Both the position numbers and the translations under genes were made by a program. A DNA stretch of 64,000 bases from Alteromonadaceae bacterium M269 (GTDB lineage: Bacteria; Pseudomonadota; Gammaproteobacteria; Enterobacterales; Alteromonadaceae), in contig SMNZ01000002.1 of NCBI GenBank assembly GCA_004353515.1, positions 496,001 through 560,000 of the forward strand. Direction: 5' to 3'. This document shows, in pieces, positions 36,076 to 44,491 of the stretch. The notes beneath the pieces are model-generated. The model did not search any database, was not told where the DNA came from, and saw only the letters and a program-made list of their open reading frames with translations. Position 1 is the stretch's first letter. Every line of letters starts with the position of its first letter.

Positions 36076-39000
36076 ATGTATATAAAATCAAAATTAGCTA
36101 AATCTATTGCACTAGCTTGTGCTTTTGGAACTGTCGCTGCGACGTTTTCAACGCAAACGCTGTCACAGGAAAACCAGAGAGAAGAAGCCGAGGAACAAGT
36201 TGAAAAAATCACGGTAACAGGTTCGAGGCTACGCAGAAATACCGAAGATACGGTAGCTGTAACAGAAATAACCGCAGAAAAATTTGAACTTCGTCAATAC
36301 ACCAACGCTATTGAGGCGCTTCAAGAATTACCGTTTGTTGGTTTGGGAACTAATAACCAAGGCGCTAATACACAGTTTGGTGATAACACCGCAAACCCCG
36401 ATTTACTTAACTTACAAACTAACAGAACATTAACACTTGTTAATGGGCAAAGATTTGTAAGTTCGAACCAAGCAACAGTTTTTGTTCCTGGAAATGCTAA
36501 CGGTTCGCAGGTCGATTTAACACTTATCAATCCATCGCTTATTGAACGTACGGAAGTCGTGATCGGTAGTGGTGGTAGTGCAACATACGGTGCAGATGCA
36601 GTTGCCGGTGTTGTTAACGTTATCCTCAAAGACGATTTTGAGGGCGTAGAAGTAACCACTCGATACGGTGTTACTGAAGAAGAAGATGGTGAAAACAAGA
36701 GGATAAATTTCTTAGCTGGTAAGAATTTCTTAGACGGCAGGGCGAATATTACTCTAGGTTTAGAATACTTTGATACAAACCTTATTCAAAGTAATAACCC
36801 AAACAGGCTATCTGGTCAGCAATCTACAGGTATTGCTAATCCACTCGACGCTGGCCCTGGTGATGGCATTCGCAGTACTGTGTTTATTCCAGGTACAACA
36901 AACCCTCTTGCGTCGGCTGGCGGCTTGTTAACTGGTGCGCCATTCTTGGCGGGCGGTACTAATGCAGCCTTTTTTCCGAATACACCGAATGATGCGTTTA
37001 CTGCTGCAGGCCTAGGGACGCCTTTCCAATTTGCACAAACAGCAGCAGGCCAAGCTCTTAATCCACTTTTGTTTGTTGGTACTTTTTCGCCTGCTGGTAC
37101 TTTCTTGACTGTACCTAACACAGATGCTGCTACAAGTGCGTTTTTGCCTCGTCGTGCTGTGCCCTTGGGATTTGACAGTAATGGTCAGTTAGTACCGTTT
37201 AATGTAGGTAATATTAATCCCCCCAATCCTGCTGACCAAAACACAGCAATAGGTGGTGATGGTCTACCCGTCGGTATCTTTAACAATGTACAGTCCGCAC
37301 AAGAGCGTTTTTCAGTGAACTTGTTAACACGCTATGATATTAATGATAACGTCACTTATAAAGCTGAATATTACTACAGTGATATAAAATCTAGATCGGT
37401 TGGTGCTCCGTTAACCAATGTTGCAAACGGAAATACAACAGCAGGTAGCCGCTCTGTACCCGTATTCGTTGACGAGAATCCTTTTTTGTCTAGCCAGGCA
37501 GTAGAGCTCATTGATCAGTTAGTAGCTGAAGGCTTAGAGGTACCTGAGATAGGTGGTGAGCGTGCATTGTTCCTAAGTCGCTCATTAAATGATATAACAG
37601 GGGGGGCTCCGAATAGTGGTAGTGAAACAGAGTTTTTCCGTACGTCGCAAAATTTAGAAGGGGAATTTGAAGCTTTTGACCGCTACTTTAATTGGTCTGT
37701 AAATGGTTCATATGGTCGCGTTCAAACCGATAACTTCGCTGATCAACTATTAGATATCGAATTTGCTTTAGCAACAGATGTTGTTGAAGTAAATGGCCGT
37801 CCTGTATGTCGTCAACAAACACTTGATGCGCCAGAGAGCATTGCAATAAGAAATCCGCAGCTAGCTAACATTAATACAACTGTGGGGCTTGTTCCTTCTT
37901 TTGCTCAGGTTAACGCTTGTCAACCGTTGAATTTATTTGGTGAAGGTGCACCTTCACAAGCTGCAATTGATTATGTAAGCGCAAATAGTGGCTCTCGTAA
38001 TGTCAGTGAACAAACATACTTCTCTGCACAGTTGGGTGGTGATGTTGTAACTCTCCCTGGTGGTGATATTGTTTTCAGTACGCAAGTCGAGTTCAGGGAG
38101 GAAACTAATGAGTTCACCCCTTCAAATGTTTTTGCCAATGGTCTTGCAAGAAATACGACAGGGCAAGGTTCTAATGGTGAGGCCGATTTCATCGAATATG
38201 GTATAGAGTTGTCTGTACCAATCTTTGGTGGAGATTTTACGTTCCCTGCATTACAAAGCTTAGAATTGGATTTTGCAGGTCGAGTGGTTGACAGAGAAGG
38301 TCGAGGTGGTCCATTCAATGATTTTTCAGAATCTAGGGACGAAGTCTTTAATATTGGATTAAGATGGCAACCCATTGATGACTTACTTATTCGTGCTAGC
38401 CGGTCATCGGCGATTCGCTCACCGTCTATTGTTGAGTTGTTTGGTGCAGGTGTTACCGGTTTTTCTGGCCTAGGGCGTGGTAATCTTAACCCTTGTGATG
38501 TAGATGCTATTGACAATGGTTCACCTAATCGTCGTACGAACTGTGAAACATTAGTACAGAATCTTGGTTTGCCTCTGTCCGTATTGGATAATTTCCAAGC
38601 CCCCGCTGGTGCTCCTAATGCTCCTGCAGCAGGTGCGAGTAACCCAGGGCTAAGACCTGAAGAATCAGATTCTTGGTCTGTTGGTTTTGTTTACGAGCCA
38701 GAGTTTATCAAAGGCCTTAGTCTCAGCCTTGATTACTATGAGTTAGAGTTGACAGGTGAAATTGGTCTGACTGGTCTTAACTTCCAGTGTTTTGATTCAC
38801 CAACCTTCCCAACTAATATTATTGGTGGGTTTGAGTCGTGTAATGCGTTAGTTTTTGCAGTTGAAGATCCAAATAATCCTGGTCAACAGATCATTCCGTT
38901 CAATAACCCAGTTACCGGAGATCCTATACCGCCGATAGCTAACCCAGGCTCGCCTGCTAACGATCAACTTGCCTTAACGAACTCGTTCTCTTTCTTCCCA

Positions 39001-39483
39001 ACGCTAAACTTGGGTGAAACAGAAATACGTTCTTATTACTTGACAGCTAACTATCAGTTTGATGCGGGTAAATACGGTAGGTTCAGACTTAACGGTTCTG
39101 CATATCGTCTGCTTGAGTTCTCTGAAATTACAGGTGGTAATAATGATCCTCGTGATGGCGAACCTGGTGATGAAGAGTGGAGCACCGTGTTTACAGTAGG
39201 ACATCAGATTGCTGGATTAACACAATCTGTACAATGGTTCTTTACATCATCATCAGTTGACGATGTAGAAACTGACCCTGCAACATTTGGTGATCTTACA
39301 CCAACATTCTTCCAACCGGCGTTTCATATAGTTAACTACAGTGCATCTTATGATTTGAATGATCATCTAAGATTACAATTTGTTGTTAACAATGTGTTTG
39401 ATAATGAACTTGACGAAGCAACTTTCCGTCCTGGTGATGTGTTAGGTCGTCGTTATTCATTCGGTTTCACATCAAGGTTCTAA
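36076..39483 (+). CDS. TonB-dependent outer-membrane receptor
   Basis: A 1135-residue receptor. The signal peptide (about residues 1-30) ends near TQTLSQE, the TonB box is EKITVTGSRLRR (about 43-54), and the plug domain follows with TRTLTLVNGQRFV and GSGGSATYGADAVAGVVNVILKDDF. The C-terminal beta-barrel ends in the terminal strand RRYSFGFTSRF with a C-terminal Phe, typical of outer-membrane proteins. The large extracellular insertions make it longer than siderophore receptors and suggest a peptide, polymer or carbohydrate ligand, but no substrate is assignable. It has its own terminator; the Ton operon at 46.6 kb probably energises it. Confidence 0.9.
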   Translation: MYIKSKLAKSIALACAFGTVAATFSTQTLSQENQREEAEEQVEKITVTGSRLRRNTEDTVAVTEITAEKFELRQYTNAIEALQELPFVGLGTNNQGANTQFGDNTANPDLLNLQTNRTLTLVNGQRFVSSNQATVFVPGNANGSQVDLTLINPSLIERTEVVIGSGGSATYGADAVAGVVNVILKDDFEGVEVTTRYGVTEEEDGENKRINFLAGKNFLDGRANITLGLEYFDTNLIQSNNPNRLSGQQSTGIANPLDAGPGDGIRSTVFIPGTTNPLASAGGLLTGAPFLAGGTNAAFFPNTPNDAFTAAGLGTPFQFAQTAAGQALNPLLFVGTFSPAGTFLTVPNTDAATSAFLPRRAVPLGFDSNGQLVPFNVGNINPPNPADQNTAIGGDGLPVGIFNNVQSAQERFSVNLLTRYDINDNVTYKAEYYYSDIKSRSVGAPLTNVANGNTTAGSRSVPVFVDENPFLSSQAVELIDQLVAEGLEVPEIGGERALFLSRSLNDITGGAPNSGSETEFFRTSQNLEGEFEAFDRYFNWSVNGSYGRVQTDNFADQLLDIEFALATDVVEVNGRPVCRQQTLDAPESIAIRNPQLANINTTVGLVPSFAQVNACQPLNLFGEGAPSQAAIDYVSANSGSRNVSEQTYFSAQLGGDVVTLPGGDIVFSTQVEFREETNEFTPSNVFANGLARNTTGQGSNGEADFIEYGIELSVPIFGGDFTFPALQSLELDFAGRVVDREGRGGPFNDFSESRDEVFNIGLRWQPIDDLLIRASRSSAIRSPSIVELFGAGVTGFSGLGRGNLNPCDVDAIDNGSPNRRTNCETLVQNLGLPLSVLDNFQAPAGAPNAPAAGASNPGLRPEESDSWSVGFVYEPEFIKGLSLSLDYYELELTGEIGLTGLNFQCFDSPTFPTNIIGGFESCNALVFAVEDPNNPGQQIIPFNNPVTGDPIPPIANPGSPANDQLALTNSFSFFPTLNLGETEIRSYYLTANYQFDAGKYGRFRLNGSAYRLLEFSEITGGNNDPRDGEPGDEEWSTVFTVGHQIAGLTQSVQWFFTSSSVDDVETDPATFGDLTPTFFQPAFHIVNYSASYDLNDHLRLQFVVNNVFDNELDEATFRPGDVLGRRYSFGFTSRF

Positions 39484-39529
39484 ATAATTATTATCTTCCA
39501 TGTTACCTTAACGTGAGTTGATAATTTCT

Positions 39530-39560
39530 AGGTCAGTTCTAGTAACTGGCCTTTTATTTT
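39530..39560 (+). terminator. Rho-independent terminator of the first TonB-dependent receptor
   Basis: Stem AGGTCAGTT/AACTGGCCT (one G-U pair, 5-nt loop) followed by TTTATTTT, 46 nt after the receptor stop. The IS200-like element begins just after it. Confidence 0.8.
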
Positions 39561-39568
39561 CAGCCCTA

Positions 39569-39592
39569 AACCATCTACCTCAGTAGGTGGTT
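39569..39592 (+). repeat. IS200-like left-end hairpin
   Basis: AACCATCTAC/GTAGGTGGTT with a CTCA loop and one T-G mismatch in the stem. Subterminal hairpins such as this are recognised by the Y1 transposase. Confidence 0.7.
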
Positions 39593-39676
39593 ATCATTCA
39601 TTGTGAGCTTTGCCCGAATATCCATCCATGCTAAATGCATCTTTGATTTTATGTGGAAGTCAAAGGGGTAAATAAC

Positions 39677-40110
39677 ATGAGTAGATATGAACAAGCATCG
39701 CATGTGTTTTGGCGATGTCAATATCATATGGTTTGGACGCCGAAGTATCGTTTTCGGATATTGAAGAATAGATTAGGCAAGGATGTTTATAGGTGTATTC
39801 AGGTTTATTGTGAGCAATCCGGGTGTATTGTGATGGAGCTGAATGTCTAAGTAGATCACGTACATTTAGTTGTTAAGGTGCCTCCAAGTTGTCTATTTCA
39901 AGTTTAATGGGCGCTTTGAAAGGTAAAATAGCCCTGAAGCCGTTTAGTAAGTATCCATATTTTAGAAAGAATAAGTTGTGGTGCAATCACTTCTGGCAAC
40001 GAGGTTATTTCGTTGATTCGATTGGTGTGAATGAAGAGATAATAATGCGTTATGTTCGTCACCAAGAGAAAGTTGAGAAGCAAGAGCAAACCCAACTTGC
40101 ACTGGAATAG
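39677..40110 (+). pseudogene. tnpA: IS200/IS605-family Y1 transposase, inactivated
   Basis: Starts at ATG 39677 (MSRYEQASHVFWRCQYHMVWTPKYR, the IS200 TnpA N-terminus) and breaks after ELNV at an in-frame TAA (39848-39850), probably from a CAA codon. Coding continues through the catalytic HUH motif (DHVH) and then shifts frame near 39886, apparently by loss of one base. The remaining frame reads LSISSLMGALKGKIALKPFSKYP to FWQRGYFVDSIGVNEEIIMRYVRHQEK, carrying the Y1 tyrosine region. With one nonsense and one frameshift change it should be inactive unless rescued by recoding or another copy. Confidence 0.85.
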
Positions 40111-40115
40111 GAAGG

Positions 40116-40130
40116 CCCCCTTTTAGGGGG
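40116..40130 (+). repeat. IS200-like right-end hairpin
   Basis: A perfect CCCCCT/AGGGGG stem with a TTT loop begins 6 nt after the transposase stop codon. Confidence 0.65.
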
Positions 40131-40135
40131 ATAAC

Positions 40136-40424
40136 AGAAAGCTACCTTCTTCAAAAGGAGGATTATTTAATCTATATAACGATTTTTTGTATGATTCAGT
40201 TAACCTTTAAAACCGTGGAAACTGTTGTTTACTTAATAATCAGCGGAAAAAATTAAAAAAAACCGAATTAAATTGAACTTATTTTAAAAGCAACGGTTTG
40301 ATGAGTTGACCCCCTCGACGACTTATGGTTATTATCAGTTTTGAGGTTCACTACCTTTAATATAAAAGCTGATTAAAACAGCTACATTTTTCACTAAATA
40401 TTTAGTGGTCCAGGGAGACAATAC
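40136..40424. other. Upstream region of the second TonB-dependent receptor
   Basis: A non-coding A+T-rich stretch between the IS element and the receptor start. It includes the candidate promoter listed at 40306-40335. I see no further gene or known regulatory motif. Confidence 0.4.
40306..40335 (+). promoter_or_regulatory. Sigma-70 promoter candidate for the second TonB-dependent receptor
   Basis: TTGACC (40306-40311) and TATTAT (40330-40335) with an 18-nt spacer, leaving a leader of about 80 nt before the receptor ATG at 40425. Confidence 0.5.
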
Positions 40425-43421
40425 ATGTTTAACACTAATAAATTGGCTAAGTCAGTGCACTTGGCTATGGCTTTTGGTGCGGCATCTACGGTGAGTTTCG
40501 TAGCTCCGTCTGTTGCACAAGAGCAAACAGCCGATGAAGACTCTGTAGAGAAAATCCAAGTTACTGGTTCTCGTATACGCAAACAAGACTTCACTTCAAA
40601 TGCGCCAATCGCAACCATTGGCCAAGAGCAATTCCAACTTACAGCAACTGTTAACACAGAATCACTACTTAATACCTTACCTCAAGTTGTTCCTGGGTTA
40701 GACAGAACATCTAATAACCCCGGTAATGGTACAGCCACAGTAGATCTACGTGGTTTAGGTGCGACTAGGACCCTCGTTCTTGTCGATGGGAAGCGGGTTG
40801 TTCCAACATCATCCAATAACGTAGTCGATATTAATACTATCCCTACCGCTCTTATTCAAGATGTTGAGGTACTTACAGGTGGAGCTTCTGCAGTATATGG
40901 ATCAGATGCGGTATCTGGAGTTGTAAACTTCATCCTTAAAGATGATTTTGAAGGTGTACAGCTAAACACGAGCTATGAAACTACAGAACAAGGCGACGCT
41001 ACTATCCAGAATGTGGATTTTACTATTGGTGCCAATAGCGCTGACGGGAAAGGTAATGTTGTATTTAATATGAGTTTCACTGATCGTGAGCAATTGTTCC
41101 AAGGAGATAGAAGTTTCTCAGAAACAGCGTTATTCGATGACGGGAACGGTGGCTTGGAGCCGGGTGGCTCTTCAGGTGTGCCTGGGACTTCTATATTTGC
41201 GGGGGGGCTGAACAACTTAATTCCTGATTCACCAGGTATCATCTTTAACCAAGATGGTAGTGTAAGGCCTTTCGTTAACTCAGGAGAAGTTAACGATTTC
41301 TACAACTACGCGCCTGTAAATTTCTTGCAATTACCGCAACAAAGACACCAATTCTCGGCATTTGGACATTACGAAATTTCTGATAATGCAGAAATATATG
41401 GTCGAGCATTATTTACGGATAGTGAAGTCCCACAACAACTAGCGCCAACACCAATTTTCCAAAATACACCGTTTACATTAGATGGTAACCCGTTCATAAC
41501 GCCTGAAGCTCAAGTACTCCTTTCTGGTAATAACACAGATGCAGTGGGCATTGGTGTTCGTGAAGCCATTATTAGGGCTGTCCCAGGTGATAATGAATCG
41601 GCTTGTTTAAATTGTATTTTTGCTTCAGGAGATAATGGTTTAGATACAACGGCACTTATTGATACGGATGGTGATGGTATTGCTGATCAAGCGAGTGGAC
41701 TGCTTCGTCGACGGTTAGAAGAAGTGGGTTCTCGATTTTCGCAAGATACTTTTACCTCTATTCAGTTTCAAATAGGTATTCGAGGCGGCTTTGGTGACTC
41801 TAATTGGACATACGATGGTTACTATCAAACAGGGCAAACAGAGAATGTTACTGCTCAACTTGGAAACGTGAATAGAGATCGATTTAATCAAGCCTTGTTG
41901 CTAGCTACTGATGATGATGGTCAAGTTATTTTAGATGCTAACGGTAACCCTAGCTGTTCCGATACAAGTGAAAATGGTGCAACTATTGGATGTACGCCGC
42001 TAAATATATTTGGCGAAGACAATATTTCTGAAGACGCAGCGGCATTCTTAAGAACTGCAGTAGCGGCAACAGCAGTGTTTGAACAAGATATAGCTGAGTT
42101 TTCTGTGGCCGGGGATACTGAAGGCTGGCTCGAGTTACCGGGTGGTTCTATCGGGTTAGCGTTCGGTATTCAACACATCGAAAACCGCTTTGATTTTATC
42201 CCCTCTCAGGACTTGGCTGCAGGTACCATTGCAGGATTTAATGGTGCGCCAGCGGTAAGTGGTCAATATAAGGTTGATGAATATTATGCTGAAGCTTATT
42301 TACCGATTTTAGCAGGCGTCCCGTTTGCCGAGGTTCTTGATGTAGAACTAGCTTACCGTTCATCTGACTACGACACGATCGGAACAACAGAAGCTTACAA
42401 AATCAGTGGTTCTTGGGCTCCTATAGAAAGCTTCAGAATTAGAACAGGTTTTAATCGAGCTGTAAGAGCTCCAAATATTGCAGAGCTATTTTCTCCTGAA
42501 GCAGAAAATTTCCCTGGTGCAACGGATCCGTGCTCATCTGATGGCGGTGATCAAAGTCAGGCTGTCAGAGATCTCTGTATAGCAACCGGTGTCCCAGCAG
42601 ATGTAGTCTTTACCTCAGTTATAGATCCTGCGGCTGGACAAGTTCGTAGTATTGGTGGAGGGAATCCGCTTCTACAAGAGGAAGAAGCAGATACCTTTAC
42701 ATTTGGTGTCGTTTTGACCCCGTTGGACAATTTATCAATAAGTTTAGACTACTTCGATATTGAGATAGATGATGTAATATCTGGTGCAGGAACGAACAAT
42801 CTGCTAGATATTTGCTATAACAATACTGATATCGGAGGCTTAGGTTCTACAGCATGTAACCGAGTTACTCGTAGAAGTGATGGTTCAATTGATTTTGTTG
42901 ATAATCCAGTAGAAAATGCCGCTTTCCAAACTCTTAAGGGCTTTGATTTAATTGCCAATTACAGTTTCGAACTTTACGGTGGAACAGCTAGTATCGATTA
43001 TCTCGGAACGTTTACGGACGAGAGGGATTTCCTATCTACGCCGGGTGGGCGGCTTATAGAGTGTGCCGGCAACTTCGGTGATGATTGTGGTGAACCGACC
43101 CCTGATTACAAGCACAGAACGACATTCAAGTGGACTGGTGATAATATCACTGCACAGTTACTATGGCGCTTTGTCGGTAGTGTAGATGACGATGCTCCTG
43201 ATACTGTGCGTACAGTGGATGAAATAGGTACATTTAACTATTTTGATGCTTCTGCTTCATATGTTCTTAGTGAAAACTATCGCTTTACTCTAGGTATCGA
43301 TAATATCTTTGATAAAGAGCCTCCAGTAATCGGTGATAACGATGAGCAAGCAAATACATTCCCTGCAACTTATGATGTATTTGGACGTACTTTCTACGCT
43401 AGCTTCACGGCTACATTCTAA
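40425..43421 (+). CDS. TonB-dependent outer-membrane receptor
   Basis: A 998-residue receptor with a signal peptide ending near SVAQEQ (about residue 32), TonB box EKIQVTGSRIRK and plug motifs LRGLGATRTLVLVDGKRVV and GGASAVYGSDAVSGVVNFILKDDF. The barrel ends in YDVFGRTFYASFTATF with a C-terminal Phe. Its signal peptide and plug resemble the receptor at 36.1 kb, so they may be diverged duplicates split by the IS element. It starts a run with a methyltransferase and a TPR/oxygenase protein, which suggests modification or processing of an imported ligand. A strong terminator follows it. Confidence 0.9.
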   Translation: MFNTNKLAKSVHLAMAFGAASTVSFVAPSVAQEQTADEDSVEKIQVTGSRIRKQDFTSNAPIATIGQEQFQLTATVNTESLLNTLPQVVPGLDRTSNNPGNGTATVDLRGLGATRTLVLVDGKRVVPTSSNNVVDINTIPTALIQDVEVLTGGASAVYGSDAVSGVVNFILKDDFEGVQLNTSYETTEQGDATIQNVDFTIGANSADGKGNVVFNMSFTDREQLFQGDRSFSETALFDDGNGGLEPGGSSGVPGTSIFAGGLNNLIPDSPGIIFNQDGSVRPFVNSGEVNDFYNYAPVNFLQLPQQRHQFSAFGHYEISDNAEIYGRALFTDSEVPQQLAPTPIFQNTPFTLDGNPFITPEAQVLLSGNNTDAVGIGVREAIIRAVPGDNESACLNCIFASGDNGLDTTALIDTDGDGIADQASGLLRRRLEEVGSRFSQDTFTSIQFQIGIRGGFGDSNWTYDGYYQTGQTENVTAQLGNVNRDRFNQALLLATDDDGQVILDANGNPSCSDTSENGATIGCTPLNIFGEDNISEDAAAFLRTAVAATAVFEQDIAEFSVAGDTEGWLELPGGSIGLAFGIQHIENRFDFIPSQDLAAGTIAGFNGAPAVSGQYKVDEYYAEAYLPILAGVPFAEVLDVELAYRSSDYDTIGTTEAYKISGSWAPIESFRIRTGFNRAVRAPNIAELFSPEAENFPGATDPCSSDGGDQSQAVRDLCIATGVPADVVFTSVIDPAAGQVRSIGGGNPLLQEEEADTFTFGVVLTPLDNLSISLDYFDIEIDDVISGAGTNNLLDICYNNTDIGGLGSTACNRVTRRSDGSIDFVDNPVENAAFQTLKGFDLIANYSFELYGGTASIDYLGTFTDERDFLSTPGGRLIECAGNFGDDCGEPTPDYKHRTTFKWTGDNITAQLLWRFVGSVDDDAPDTVRTVDEIGTFNYFDASASYVLSENYRFTLGIDNIFDKEPPVIGDNDEQANTFPATYDVFGRTFYASFTATF

Positions 43422-43439
43422 GTAGGGCTTTGTATTGAG

Positions 43440-43470
43440 AAAAAGGTGAGCTTGGGCTCACCTTTTTTTT
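43440..43470 (+). terminator. Rho-independent terminator after the second TonB-dependent receptor
   Basis: AAAAGGTGAGC/GCTCACCTTTT with a TTGG loop and an eight-T run, 20-40 nt past the receptor stop codon. Confidence 0.92.
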
Positions 43471-43575
43471 ATCATATAAAAATAGGTAAGAGACTAAGTG
43501 AATGTTGTGGCAAAGATAGCTTTTCTAAGTTTTGCGGCTTCGCTTATGAAGTTAAATTAAGGCGTGGGGTGGTTT

Positions 43576-44490
43576 TTGAGTAAAAACGAGAAATGGTCTG
43601 CATATTGGAAAGCAGAGGGCGCTTCCGGCGAGGTCTTTGTTAATAAGGATGGAGAAAAGCATGAAGAGCTAGTCAATTTTTGGAGAAGCCGTTTAAATGG
43701 GATTGCCAAAGGCTCCAAAATTATTGATATAGCTTGTGGTGCTGGTTCAATATTCTCAGATCTTGATTCAGTTGATGGACTAGAGTTGCATGCAGCTGAT
43801 ATTTCGAATACCGCACTCGAGCAGCTTAAGGAGCGCATACCTCAAGTAAACACTCTCTGTTGCTCAGCTGATGACTTACCATATGAAAGCCAAAGCTTCG
43901 ATGTTGTAGTTAGTCAGTTTGGTGTCGAGTATGCAGGTATAGAAGCGTTCAAAGAGGCCGCTCGTATTGTTAGACCAAAGGGAAAATTGATTACTGTTAG
44001 CCATATTGCTGACGGTTATATTGATAGTAGGAATAAATATCAGCTAGATGGCGCTAAGGTGGCAAAGGATTTGTCTTTTATAGAGAAAAGTTTAGCCGTT
44101 GTTCATGCTATGTATAGCTCAAATCAAGTTGATTTATCTAGAGCTGGTGAAGACTTTAAAGCTGTGGAACCACATTTAGCTGCGTATATGAAGGTAACGG
44201 ATTTTGGTGTACATGCACATTTGTATCGTGGTGTTAGGGAAATGCTTAGTAATATGAAAAGCTATCGTCACGAGGACATCATATATTGGCTTGAAGGAAT
44301 GCAGCAGGAACTAGATGACGCTATTCTACGCCTTACTGAAATGCGAAAAGCTGCATCGACGGAAAAAGATATGAATACAATAAAAAGTGCGTTAGAAGAA
44401 TTTGGGATGTTTAATATTGAATGTCTAGAAATGCAGTTTAGTGATCATAAGCTTCCTGTTGGATGGGTGCTGTCAGCGGAGAAGTCTTAA
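43576..44490 (+). CDS. Class I SAM-dependent methyltransferase, unknown substrate
   Basis: About 304 residues. The N-terminal MSKNEKWSAYWKAEG and the motif I region IIDIACGAGSIFSDLD, then ADISNTALEQL (motif II) and SFDVVVSQFGVEYAG (motif III), mark a Rossmann-fold methyltransferase. A TTG at 43576 is preferred, with GGGGTGG just upstream; an in-frame GTG at 43564 has poor spacing. The substrate is not deducible. Its stop is 1 nt before the GTG start of the TPR/oxygenase gene, so the two should be co-translated. Confidence 0.83.
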   Translation: MSKNEKWSAYWKAEGASGEVFVNKDGEKHEELVNFWRSRLNGIAKGSKIIDIACGAGSIFSDLDSVDGLELHAADISNTALEQLKERIPQVNTLCCSADDLPYESQSFDVVVSQFGVEYAGIEAFKEAARIVRPKGKLITVSHIADGYIDSRNKYQLDGAKVAKDLSFIEKSLAVVHAMYSSNQVDLSRAGEDFKAVEPHLAAYMKVTDFGVHAHLYRGVREMLSNMKSYRHEDIIYWLEGMQQELDDAILRLTEMRKAASTEKDMNTIKSALEEFGMFNIECLEMQFSDHKLPVGWVLSAEKS

Positions 44491-44491
44491 G

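Larger units (their letters stand above)
39561..40135 (+). mobile_element. Degenerate IS200/IS605-family insertion sequence
   Basis: A left-end hairpin (AACCATCTAC/GTAGGTGGTT, 39569-39592), a broken Y1 transposase gene and a right-end hairpin (CCCCCT/AGGGGG, 40116-40130) in the order expected for this family. Exact boundaries are uncertain because IS200-type elements have no terminal inverted repeats and insert without target duplication. It separates two related TonB-dependent receptor genes. Confidence 0.75.

Noticed and set aside
37971-38516. Antisense 181-residue frame in the first receptor gene
   Set aside because: It is a shadow of the receptor reading frame with no recognisable domain or ribosome-binding site.
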